In this document: positions 1-6,326 of the stretch, piece after piece | Layout: every line of letters begins with the position of its first letter | Numbering within the stretch: position 1 is the first letter of the stretch | DNA from: JAMXLO01 sp035569235 | GTDB lineage: Bacteria > Pseudomonadota > Alphaproteobacteria > Acetobacterales > Acetobacteraceae | Direction of reading: 5' to 3' | DNA length: 14,862 nucleotides | Assembly (NCBI GenBank): GCA_035569235.1 | Contig: DATMND010000364.1 | Coordinates: 1-14,862 of the forward strand | Made by a program: the position numbers and the translations under genes | Notes under the pieces: model-generated | Databases searched by the model: none | What the model saw: only the letters and a program-made list of their open reading frames with translations | Told to the model about the DNA's origin: nothing

Positions 1-1
1 G

Positions 2-610
2 CAGGGCTTCTTCCTGGTCGAGCGCACCTGCCCGACCTGCGGTGGGCAAGGGCGGATGATCCGCAATCCCTGCAAGGTCTGCCACGGTGCCGGCACGGTG
101 CAGCGCGAGCGGAGCCTGCAGGTGGCGATCCCGGCGGGCGTGGAGGACGGCACGCGGATCAGGCTCGCCGGCGAGGGCGAGGCGGGCGGCCAGGGTGCGC
201 AGCCCGGCGATCTTTACGTGCACATCGCGATCCGGCCGCATCCGATGTTCCAGCGGGACGGCGCCAGCATCTTCATGCGTGTGCCGCTCCGGATGAGCCA
301 GGCCGCGCTGGGTACCGATGTCGAAGTGCCGGTGGTCGATGGAACGAAGGCGAAGGTGAAGATCCCACCGGGCACGCAGACCGGTGACCAGTTCCGCCTG
401 CGCGGCAAGGGCTTCTCGGTACTGCGCAGCACGGCGCGCGGCGACATGTATATCCAGGTCGCGGTGGAGACGCCGCAGAACCTGACGCGCCGGCAGCGGG
501 AGCTGATGGAGGAATTCGAGGCGGAAGCGCAGGGCAACGGCAAGGGCAGCCCGGAGAGCGAGGGCTTCTTCTCAAAGGTGAAGGAATTCTTCGAGGGCGG
601 GCGAGAGTAG
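2..610 (+). CDS. dnaJ: Chaperone protein DnaJ, C-terminal part (5' end outside window)
   Basis: This is the Hsp40 co-chaperone that delivers unfolded clients to DnaK and stimulates its ATPase. The reading frame is open from base 2, so the J-domain, the G/F linker and the first zinc motifs lie upstream of the window. What is visible begins with the last two CxxCxGxG-type zinc-binding repeats (CPTCGGQG, then CKVCHGAG at about bases 31-90). The beta-sandwich client-binding domains follow, with family motifs such as VAIPAGVEDGTRIRLAGEGE, GDLYVHI and RLRGKGF. The end is a charged tail finishing FSKVKEFFEGGRE, normal for alphaproteobacterial DnaJ. A dnaK gene is expected upstream but is not seen. 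A 12-bp GC hairpin begins 41 bases after the stop. Family assignment is secure. Confidence 0.96.
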   Translation, partial: QGFFLVERTCPTCGGQGRMIRNPCKVCHGAGTVQRERSLQVAIPAGVEDGTRIRLAGEGEAGGQGAQPGDLYVHIAIRPHPMFQRDGASIFMRVPLRMSQAALGTDVEVPVVDGTKAKVKIPPGTQTGDQFRLRGKGFSVLRSTARGDMYIQVAVETPQNLTRRQRELMEEFEAEAQGNGKGSPESEGFFSKVKEFFEGGRE

Positions 611-650
611 AAGTCGGACGACCCGTTCGCAAAGCGACGCCCGCGCATTA

Positions 651-867
651 CCCTCTCCGCCCATGGGGGCGGAGAGGGTCAGGGTGAGGTGGGGGCTCTC
701 CCAGCGCTCGCAGCGCGGCCCGCAGGACTCTGCCGATATTTTCGATCACCTCGTCGTTCCAGAACTGGCTGACCCGGTAGCCACGCCGGTAAGTCCGGCG
801 GAACGTGCGGCGTCGGTGGCAGCGGCCCCACCTCACCCCGGCCCTCTCCGCCCCAGGGCGGAGAGGG
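651..867. repeat. Composite inverted-repeat unit enclosing a DUF559 remnant
   Basis: Two near-identical hairpins bound this spacer: 651-678 (arms ccctctccgccc/gggcggagaggg, 4-base loop) and 842-867 (the same 12-base arms, 2-base loop). The flanks also pair at long range: bases 667-694 are the reverse complement of 826-853 at 26 of 28 positions. The whole unit is therefore a large inverted repeat with about 130 bases in its centre, resembling a small non-autonomous mobile element. The first hairpin could also end dnaJ transcription, although no T-tract follows it. No intact gene was found between dnaJ and dapB. Confidence 0.7.
696..815 (-). pseudogene. DUF559 (very-short-patch-repair-like endonuclease domain) C-terminal remnant
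   Basis: Read on the minus strand, about 40 codons give RRGYRVSQFWNDEVIENIG followed by RVLRAALRALG. This matches the end of the DUF559 family, where RGYRVLRFWNNEVLxNLxGVL is typical. The N-terminal two thirds of a DUF559 protein, including the catalytic region, is missing, and no start codon or ribosome site fits, so this is a fragment and not a gene. It lies exactly between the inverted arms of the composite repeat, which suggests that remnant and arms moved or decayed together. The family call rests on motif recall only. Confidence 0.6.
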
Positions 868-955
868 GGTTTATGCAGGCGCTCGTTTGAGATGCGCGAT
901 GCCATGGCCGCTTCGCGCGAGAGTAGGCACGCGCTACCATAATGCCGTTTACTCG

Positions 956-990
956 CTCTCCCGCGAAGCGGGGGAGGGTTGGGGAGGGGG
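956..990. repeat. Short palindromic repeat that contains the dapB ribosome-binding site
   Basis: The sequence ctctcccgc (956-964), gaa loop, gcgggggag (968-976) forms an imperfect hairpin (8 of 9 pairs), followed by a G-rich tail with ggagg at 973-977 and 983-987. It resembles the hairpins at 651 and 842 in type but not in exact sequence. The ggagg at 983-987 lies 11 bases before the dapB ATG, so the repeat appears to provide that gene's Shine-Dalgarno sequence. Confidence 0.55.
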
Positions 991-998
991 TGCGTCAC

Positions 999-1775
999 AT
1001 GGCAACACGCATTGGCGTCGCCGGCATCACGGGGCGCATGGGGCAACTGCTGGTCGAGGAAGTCCGGGCCGCCAACGCGGAGCTGACCGGCGGAATCGGC
1101 CGCCCAGGGTCCACAAAACCAATCCCATCCGGCGCGGAGCTGTTCGCCGACATCGGCACGCTCGCCGAGGCATCGGACGTGGTTGTCGACTTCACCAATG
1201 CCGCCACCGCGCAGCCTTACGCCAAGGCAATGGCCGCCTCCAACAAGGCCTGGGTCCTCGGCACGTCGGGACTCTCGGACTCCGATGAAGCCGCCGTCGC
1301 GGACGCGGCGCGTCGCATCCCTGTGGTCTATGCATCCAACTTCTCCGCCGGCGTCAATCTCGTGCTGGCGCTGGCCGAGCGGATGGGCGCGGCGCTGCCA
1401 GCCGATGGCTACGACGCCGAAATCGTCGAGATGCACCACCGCCAGAAGGTTGACGCACCTTCCGGCACAGCCGTCGGCATGGGCCGTGCCGTGGCCAAGG
1501 GCCGCGGGGTGACGCTGTCCGACGTGATGGAGAGTGGCCGCCATGGCCATACCGGCGCGCGAAAGACCGGCGCCATCGGCTTCGCGGCGCTGCGCGGCGG
1601 CCAGGTGGTGGGCGAGCACACGCTGATCTTCGCCGCCGCCACCGAGCACATCGCACTGACGCATCGCGCCTTCGACCGCCGCGCCTTCGCAACTGGCGCG
1701 GTGCGCGCCGCGCTTTGGGCAGCCGGGCGGAAGCCGGGTCTTTACTCCATGATGGATGTGCTGGGGATGGCTTGA
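999..1775 (+). CDS. dapB: 4-hydroxy-tetrahydrodipicolinate reductase
   Basis: DapB is a cytoplasmic enzyme that reduces hydroxy-tetrahydrodipicolinate with NAD(P)H on the route to meso-diaminopimelate and lysine. The 258-residue protein has the expected order: nucleotide-binding GITGRMG (residues 9-15), VVDFTNA (62-68), LGTSGL, SNFSAGVNL (113-121), and the active-site stretch EIVEMHHRQKVDAPSGTA (141-158) with the catalytic His and Lys (HH 146-147, K150). The C-terminus has the usual GARKTGAIGFAALRGG and GEHTLIFA. ATG 999 was chosen because the protein then starts MATRIGVAGITG, as in the family, with ggagg 11 bases upstream. An in-frame GTG at 990 is possible but has poorer spacing. The next gene overlaps its stop by four bases. 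Confidence 0.97.
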   Translation: MATRIGVAGITGRMGQLLVEEVRAANAELTGGIGRPGSTKPIPSGAELFADIGTLAEASDVVVDFTNAATAQPYAKAMAASNKAWVLGTSGLSDSDEAAVADAARRIPVVYASNFSAGVNLVLALAERMGAALPADGYDAEIVEMHHRQKVDAPSGTAVGMGRAVAKGRGVTLSDVMESGRHGHTGARKTGAIGFAALRGGQVVGEHTLIFAAATEHIALTHRAFDRRAFATGAVRAALWAAGRKPGLYSMMDVLGMA

Positions 1776-2356
1776 GCGACGGCGCGGCGCGCTTCGCCGC
1801 CCGCTACCCATGCGTCTGGCATGTCATGGAAGCAGAAGGTGCCGGTGGCTGGCTGATGGAAACGGGCCTGATTCCGGCAGCCGACATGCGGCGCGGCGGC
1901 GCCAATCGCGATGACTTCCGGAAGGTTGACCAGGGCAATGGCCGTACCGCGGTGCTTCGCCCGCAACAGATGCCGGCTCATCGCCTTCTGCCGACACTCC
2001 GGGGAGCCTTTGCTGGCCGGCCTGACCTCTGGCGAAGGCACGTCGATAGCCACGTCTTCTTCTGGGCGGAGACGCGACGCCGCGATGCCTTCATCCGCGC
2101 CTGCATCCGATTGCGCGCTGCACCCGTCCGGCCGCCGGTGACATTCGCCGTCGATACCGCGGCGCTGCTGGATAGGCATGGCGCTCTCGCCTACTTCGCG
2201 ACGGTCAACAGCGGCTCGACCGTCCGCGGCGGCGCTCGCACCCGGCGCGACGAGAACACACTGCGGCCGGTCGCCGATTACCGCTCGGGCTCGGTGGCGG
2301 AGCTGGCAATACGCGGCCGTGTCGACCTCGCCCGCATAGGCTGGCGCGACACTTGA
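1772..2356 (+). CDS. DUF7002-like protein of unknown function
   Basis: This is a 194-residue soluble protein without signal peptide or membrane segments. The pattern YPCVWHVMEAEGAGGWLMETGLIP at the start, then TAVLRPQQM, HVFFWAE, TFAVDTAALLDRHG and TVNSGSTV near the end, matches uncharacterised proteins I know as the DUF7002 family. The opening WHV...GWLMETGLIP resembles the start of ADP-ribosyltransferase-fold proteins (a His, then a helix ending in a GL turn), but that is only a suggestion. The start is uncertain: TTG 1772 overlaps the dapB stop as TTGA, which would give translational coupling. No better ATG or GTG lies before the conserved region. The biochemical role is unknown. Confidence 0.72.
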   Translation: MSDGAARFAARYPCVWHVMEAEGAGGWLMETGLIPAADMRRGGANRDDFRKVDQGNGRTAVLRPQQMPAHRLLPTLRGAFAGRPDLWRRHVDSHVFFWAETRRRDAFIRACIRLRAAPVRPPVTFAVDTAALLDRHGALAYFATVNSGSTVRGGARTRRDENTLRPVADYRSGSVAELAIRGRVDLARIGWRDT

Positions 2357-2440
2357 CCCCCCAGGGGCTTTCCGCCACACCGGCCGCCAATCAGCCAGTG
2401 TGACACCACCCCATCCTCCGCGACGCGAGAGAAACCGTAC

Positions 2441-3628
2441 ATGCGTGATAAAGGCGAATTTCTGTTCACCTCCGAATCCGTCTCCGAGGGGCACCCCGAC
2501 AAGGTTGCCGACAGGCTCAGCGATACGGTGCTCGACGCCTACCTCAGCGCCGATCCCTATTCGCGCGTGGCCTGCGAGACTCTGGTTACCACCAACCGCG
2601 TGATATTCGCCGGTGAGACGCGTGGCCCGGCCACGGTCACACCCGACCTGATCCATCATCTCGCACGCATGGCGATCCATGACATCGGCTACGACCAGGA
2701 CGGGTTCAGTTGGGACAAGGCGGAGATCGCCTGTCATCTGCATGCACAGTCACTGGATATTGCGCAGGGCGTGGACGCGGCCGGCAACAAGGACGAAGGT
2801 GCGGGCGATCAGGGCATGATGTTCGGTTACGCCTGTCGCGAGACCAAAGCGCTGATGCCGGCACCGATCCACTACGCGCACGCAATTCTACACCGCATCC
2901 GCGAACTCCGGCGCGTCCAGGACAAGTCGGTTCACGGCCTACTGCCAGACGCCAAGAGCCAGGTCACGCTGCGCTATGTCGACGGCAAGCCGGTTGGCGC
3001 GACCAGCATTGTGGTCTCGACCCAGCATGTCGAGGATATCGAGCAGCCCGAGATCAAGCGAATGCTCTGGCCGATTGTGAAGAGCACCTTGCCGGACGGA
3101 TGGATGTGCCCCGAGGCCGAGTTCCATGTGAATCCGACCGGCAAGTTCGTCACCGGCGGCCCGGACGGCGACTGCGGCCTGACCGGGCGCAAGATCATCG
3201 TCGATACTTATGGCGGCGCGGCGCCCCACGGCGGCGGCGCGTTCAGCGGCAAGGACCCGACCAAGGTGGACCGCTCGGCTGCCTATGCCTGCCGGTATCT
3301 GGCGAAGAACGTCGTCGCTGCCGGGCTGGCGGACCGTTGCACGATTCAGATCAGCTACGCGATCGGCATCGCGCGGCCAATGTCCGTTTATGTCGATCTG
3401 CAGAATACCGGGAAGGATGTGGACGAGACCCGTCTGGAGAAGACGCTGCGGGAGCTGATGAACCTCACGCCGCGCGGCATCCGGGAGCATCTGCATTTGA
3501 ACCGGCCGATCTATGTGCCCACGTCGGCATACGGCCATTTCGGCCGCGAGCCGGATGAGGACAAGGGCACCTTCACGTGGGAGAAGACGGATCTGGTGCC
3601 GGGACTGAAGGCAGCCCTGGGACGCTGA
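2441..3628 (+). CDS. metK: S-adenosylmethionine synthetase (methionine adenosyltransferase)
   Basis: MetK makes S-adenosylmethionine from methionine and ATP, releasing phosphate and pyrophosphate. The 395-residue protein is of usual length and has all the signature elements: FTSESVSEGHPDK (residues 9-21), the GAGDQGMMFGYA hexapeptide region (about 120-131), GGPDGDCGLTGRKIIVDTYGG, and the phosphate loop GGGAFSGKDPTKVDRSAAY (about 264-282). The ATG gives the canonical N-terminus; the upstream ribosome site (gagag, 2426-2430) is weak. The 84-base leader (2357-2440) was inspected for SAM-II and SAM/SAH riboswitch features and none was recognised. The downstream gene, a SAM-dependent methyltransferase, overlaps its 3' end, so the two are probably co-transcribed. 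Confidence 0.97.
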   Translation: MRDKGEFLFTSESVSEGHPDKVADRLSDTVLDAYLSADPYSRVACETLVTTNRVIFAGETRGPATVTPDLIHHLARMAIHDIGYDQDGFSWDKAEIACHLHAQSLDIAQGVDAAGNKDEGAGDQGMMFGYACRETKALMPAPIHYAHAILHRIRELRRVQDKSVHGLLPDAKSQVTLRYVDGKPVGATSIVVSTQHVEDIEQPEIKRMLWPIVKSTLPDGWMCPEAEFHVNPTGKFVTGGPDGDCGLTGRKIIVDTYGGAAPHGGGAFSGKDPTKVDRSAAYACRYLAKNVVAAGLADRCTIQISYAIGIARPMSVYVDLQNTGKDVDETRLEKTLRELMNLTPRGIREHLHLNRPIYVPTSAYGHFGREPDEDKGTFTWEKTDLVPGLKAALGR

Positions 3629-4311
3629 AGCCGCCGCCGGACCGACTTTACGGCCGGGCGCGCGGCCATCGGCTGCGCCCCCGCCAGCTTCGACTGCTGG
3701 AAGTCACCCTGCCGCGTCTGGCGTTTTGCGCGGAACAGGCATCCGATCCACTATCTGCGTTCTCACAGCGACCATCCTCGCTCTGGCTCGAGATCGGGTT
3801 CGGCGGAGGCGAGCACGCTTTGGCGCAGATCGCCGCGCATCCCGAGGCGGCGCTGATCGCCAGCGAGGTTTTTGACAACGGCATCTGCTCACTGCTGTCC
3901 CGCCTGGTGCCGGAGGGCGGCGAGGCCACGGCGCCGCTGCCGGTCAATTTGCGGCTTTGGGCTGACGATGCGCGGGTACTGCTGCGGCTGCTGCCGGACG
4001 GCTGCCTCGATCGGCTGTTCCTGCTGTTCCCGGACCCCTGGCCGAAGCTGCGCCATGCCAAGCGCCGCTTCATTCATCCGGCGGCGCTGCCCTTGCTGGG
4101 TCGCGTGCTGAAGCCGGGCGCCGAATGGCGCGTGGCAAGCGACGATGCAACCTGTCAGGCCTGGGTGGGCGAGGTCATGGCCGCGCAATCGCTGTTTCAT
4201 GCGCCGCCGCCCGCCACCGCACGGCCGCCGGACTGGCCGCCCACGCGCTATGAGGCCAAAGCGCTGCGTGAGGGCCGCGCGCCGCTCTATTGGACCTTCA
4301 CACGGCGCTGA
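3577..4311 (+). CDS. trmB: tRNA (guanine-N7-)-methyltransferase (m7G46)
   Basis: TrmB uses SAM to methylate N7 of G46 in the variable loop of tRNAs. The protein shows the class I methyltransferase SAM site LWLEIGFGGGEHA (residues 69-81 from the GTG), LWADDARVLL, the TrmB signature LFLLFPDPWPKLRHAKRRF (147-165), SDDATCQAWV, and the C-terminal TRYEAKALREGRAPLYW. The start is unclear. GTG 3577 overlaps metK by 52 bases and gives an unusual 18-residue leader (MGEDGSGAGTEGSPGTLK). No ATG, GTG or TTG lies between it and the conserved PPPDRLYGRARGHRLR region, and the only other plausible site is CTG 3625, overlapping the metK stop as CTGA. The gene ends convergently, overlapping the acyltransferase by 14 bases. 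Confidence 0.93.
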   Translation: MGEDGSGAGTEGSPGTLKPPPDRLYGRARGHRLRPRQLRLLEVTLPRLAFCAEQASDPLSAFSQRPSSLWLEIGFGGGEHALAQIAAHPEAALIASEVFDNGICSLLSRLVPEGGEATAPLPVNLRLWADDARVLLRLLPDGCLDRLFLLFPDPWPKLRHAKRRFIHPAALPLLGRVLKPGAEWRVASDDATCQAWVGEVMAAQSLFHAPPPATARPPDWPPTRYEAKALREGRAPLYWTFTRR

Positions 4312-5605
4312 CCGGGACCGCTGTCGCTGGCATACCGCGTCGCGCCCGGGCTCGGCCCCAACGCAGCGCCGGCGCCTCGATCCGTTCGTGCAGCCACCAC
4401 GCCGCGAGAACCGGCAGAACAACCGCCCCCGGCAGCCACAAAGCGGTGAACAGAGCCGCATCGCCCTGGACCACGACCGCAAGCGTCACGCCCAGCAGTT
4501 TCTGCACCGGTTCGTTGACGAGGTAGATGCAATACGAGACGGCTCCCAGCCAGACCAACGGCCGCGATCGGAGAGTGGCGGCCAAGAGCCCCATTGTCAT
4601 CGCCGCGACCTTCGTCACCGTCCGCGTGACCTTCGTCACCGTCCCGGTGACCATCGTCATCCCCGCGAAAGCGGGGACCCGGGGGTCGATGGGTCCCCGC
4701 TTTCGCGGGGATGACGGCGATAGCGGGGATGACGGCGATAGCGGGGATGACGACAATCGCGGGGATGACGACAATCGCGGGGATGATGATGGGGCGGAAC
4801 GGAGCTGTGCCGCCAGGCAGACCGACCAGACCATTGGCGGCAACAACCTGTCGACGCCGCCTTGTGCGGTGCACAGCACCAGCGTGACAGCGAGTACACC
4901 CAAGTAGACGCCGAGGCCTTTGCTGCCTCGTCGCACGACCACTGCGCTGGCGATGCCGAGCGCGAAATACTGCGCCTTGTTCGGCAGGAAGGCGCGGCTG
5001 AACTGCCACGCGTCCGGCGCCACCGCATGCCAGGCGACGGCCGTTGCCGAGATCGCCAGGAACAGCCAGGCGAGTGAACGCAGCCCCAGACGCCCCCCGA
5101 TCAGCAGTGCCAACAGATAGAACTGCCACTCGGTCGACAGGCTCCACGCCGCGCCGAGGAATCCGACCCACACGTCGGGCAGCACACCATCCGGAAACAG
5201 ACCGTGCGTCATCGTCAGATGCGCGGCGATGAACAGCCCCCAGTCATTCGGCCAGCCACCCGACCAGATGAAGCGTGCCGGGCTGTCCGGCCCGATCCAC
5301 GCCATGCGCTCGAACCCTGTCGCCAGCGGCTGCACCGCTACGGCAGCGACGAAGACCACAAGGAACACCGGATAAATGCGCGCCACACGGGCGATAAGGA
5401 ACGGACGCGGTCGATAGTCGAAGCTCGCGAGCGACTGCACGATCACCAATCCGCTCAGCATGAAGAATACGTCCACCCCAGCGCCGCCATGGGAGAACAG
5501 CCAGACCAGCCAACTGGGCATCGGCGTGAACGGCAGCGTGTGGCTGAGCATCACGTAGAACGCCAGCACCCCGCGCAGCCCGTCCAGGCAAACCAACCGC
5601 CGCAT
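4298..5605 (-). CDS. Acyltransferase 3 family membrane protein (OafA/YrhL type) with in-frame repeat insertion
   Basis: This is a polytopic inner-membrane acyltransferase; relatives O-acylate lipopolysaccharide, peptidoglycan or exopolysaccharide sugars. Recognisable motifs are LDGLRGVLAFYVMLSH (residues 7-22, with the conserved His), GGAGVDVFFMLSGLVIV, FLIARVARIYPVFLV and AAWSLSTEWQFYL, followed by many hydrophobic helices. ATG 5605 is supported by a good ggaggt seven bases upstream. Between about residues 273 and 339 the hydrophobic pattern is broken by a Ser/Pro-rich then Thr/Val-rich insert (SSPRKRGPIDPRVPAFAGMT at its core) encoded by palindromic and tandem repeats. The family sequence then resumes at SRPLVWLGAVSYCIYLVNEPV. 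The frame stays open, so the gene may be functional; the acylated substrate cannot be told from sequence. It is 435 residues long. Confidence 0.88.
   Translation of the reverse strand: MRRLVCLDGLRGVLAFYVMLSHTLPFTPMPSWLVWLFSHGGAGVDVFFMLSGLVIVQSLASFDYRPRPFLIARVARIYPVFLVVFVAAVAVQPLATGFERMAWIGPDSPARFIWSGGWPNDWGLFIAAHLTMTHGLFPDGVLPDVWVGFLGAAWSLSTEWQFYLLALLIGGRLGLRSLAWLFLAISATAVAWHAVAPDAWQFSRAFLPNKAQYFALGIASAVVVRRGSKGLGVYLGVLAVTLVLCTAQGGVDRLLPPMVWSVCLAAQLRSAPSSSPRLSSSPRLSSSPLSPSSPLSPSSPRKRGPIDPRVPAFAGMTMVTGTVTKVTRTVTKVAAMTMGLLAATLRSRPLVWLGAVSYCIYLVNEPVQKLLGVTLAVVVQGDAALFTALWLPGAVVLPVLAAWWLHERIEAPALRWGRARARRGMPATAVPVSAV
4609..4650. repeat. 21-bp tandem repeat, two copies
   Basis: Copies at 4609-4629 and 4630-4650 share ccttcgtcaccgtc and differ by only a few bases near the end. 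More diverged related sequence flanks them: 4591-4608 (ccattgtcatcgccgcga) resembles 4651-4668 at the palindrome edge. The repeats encode T-K-V-rich heptads (TVTKVTR-like) in the acyltransferase frame. The 21-base period keeps the frame. The array looks like an expansion of the end of the neighbouring palindrome. Confidence 0.75.
4655..4716. repeat. Palindromic repeat element inside acyltransferase coding sequence
   Basis: A perfect 26-bp inverted repeat (left arm 4655-4680 beginning cgtcatccccgcgaaagc, right arm 4691-4716) encloses a 10-base loop. Read on the minus strand it encodes SSPRKRGPIDPRVPAFAGMT, a peptide typical of this dispersed palindrome family when it falls in genes. A second copy with the same arms but a different loop lies in non-coding DNA at 7763-7825. 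It has no stop codons in the acyltransferase frame. Confidence 0.92.
4711..4782. repeat. 18-bp tandem repeat, four copies
   Basis: Four units of 18 bases: two identical copies of atgacggcgatagcgggg (4711-4746), then two identical copies of atgacgacaatcgcgggg (4747-4782), followed by a partial copy. The first unit overlaps the outer end of the palindrome's right arm, so the array seems to have grown from that arm. It encodes SSSPRL/SSPLSP-like hexads in the acyltransferase frame and keeps that frame. Confidence 0.9.
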
Positions 5606-5671
5606 GAGGCAACCTCCGCGGGCAGCATCGCGGTTGCGACTTAACAAGCTGCAAAAAATCTCGGTTCGCCT

Positions 5672-5700
5672 GCATCCGATCGGCCCGCTCGCGACGATGA
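5672..5700 (+). promoter_or_regulatory. Candidate SigK-type ECF promoter of the fasciclin operon
   Basis: gcatcc (5672-5677) followed after 17 bases by cgatga (5695-5700) lies 45 bases before the fasciclin ATG. The sequence CATCCGA recurs upstream of the sigma factor gene at similar spacing to a CG-starting -10-like element. From memory, the -35 element recognised by M. tuberculosis SigK is close to CCATCC. The assignment is an inference from two sites. Confidence 0.35.
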
Positions 5701-5744
5701 GGGACAGCGGCTGCTGATGGCCGCGCTGGAGAGGAGAGACCGAA

Positions 5745-6317
5745 ATGAAGCGTACCGCCCTGTTCGCCGCGATCCTGCTGGCTTCCGCACCGATACTGGC
5801 CCCTGGGTTCGCGCAGACCATGTCGGAGCCGACCGTCCGCGTCGGCGGTCAGGCTATGTTCCCGTCGAAGACGATCGTCGCCAACGCGCTGAACTCCGCC
5901 GACCACACGACGCTGGTTGCCGCCGTGAAGGCCGCCGGTTTGGTCGATACGCTGAACGGTCCCGGCCCGTTCACCGTGTTCGCGCCGACCAACGAAGCGT
6001 TCGCAATGCTGCCGGCGGGCACCGTCGAGACACTGGTGAAGCCCGAAAACAAGGCGACACTGACGAAAATCCTGACCTACCACGTGGTCGCCGGGAACTA
6101 CGACACAAACAAGCTTCGCTCAATGATCCTCGAGGGCAATGGCACCGCGACGCTGAACACCGTCAGCGGCGGCAAGCTGTGGCTGATGATGAACGGTTCG
6201 TCCAACATCACCGTGAAGGACGAGAAGGGCGATCTCGCCGATATCACGATCTCCGACGTGCGCCAGTCGAACGGCGTGATCCAGGTGGTCGATCACGTGC
6301 TGCACCCACGCGCCTGA
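5745..6317 (+). CDS. Secreted fasciclin (FAS1) domain protein
   Basis: The 190-residue protein has a Sec signal peptide (KR followed by a hydrophobic stretch, likely cleaved near residue 23 in PGFA/QT) and a single FAS1 domain. FAS1 motifs are visible: the first conserved block with GPFTVFAPTNEAFAMLP (about 81-97), then LTYHVVAGNY (about 117-126) and the closing NGVIQVVDHVLHP. FAS1 proteins are extracellular or periplasmic adhesion-like domains whose bacterial roles are poorly known. The ATG has a strong ribosome site (ggagaggagag, 5730-5740). It leads a probable operon with cytochrome b and a molybdopterin oxidoreductase, and an ECF sigma/RskA pair lies nearby. This parallels the SigK-controlled MPT70/MPT83 fasciclins of M. 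tuberculosis. Confidence 0.93.
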   Translation: MKRTALFAAILLASAPILAPGFAQTMSEPTVRVGGQAMFPSKTIVANALNSADHTTLVAAVKAAGLVDTLNGPGPFTVFAPTNEAFAMLPAGTVETLVKPENKATLTKILTYHVVAGNYDTNKLRSMILEGNGTATLNTVSGGKLWLMMNGSSNITVKDEKGDLADITISDVRQSNGVIQVVDHVLHPRA

Positions 6318-6326
6318 TCGACTGCG

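Noticed and set aside
648..1811. Long minus-strand open frame opposite dapB
   Set aside because: It is antisense to the clear dapB gene and has no family pattern except the DUF559 tail, which is annotated separately.
2357..2440. Possible SAM riboswitch in the metK leader
   Set aside because: The 84-base leader was compared from memory with SAM-II and SAM/SAH consensus features and neither conserved core was recognised; a covariance-model search would be decisive.
1742..2743. Long minus-strand open frame opposite the DUF7002-like gene and metK start
   Set aside because: It is a GC-rich shadow frame without recognisable motifs; the plus-strand proteins explain the region.
4655..4716. Palindrome as a CRISPR-type repeat or intrinsic terminator
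   Set aside because: There are no regularly spaced repeats with unique spacers, the tandem units are contiguous, and the site lies within a coding frame.
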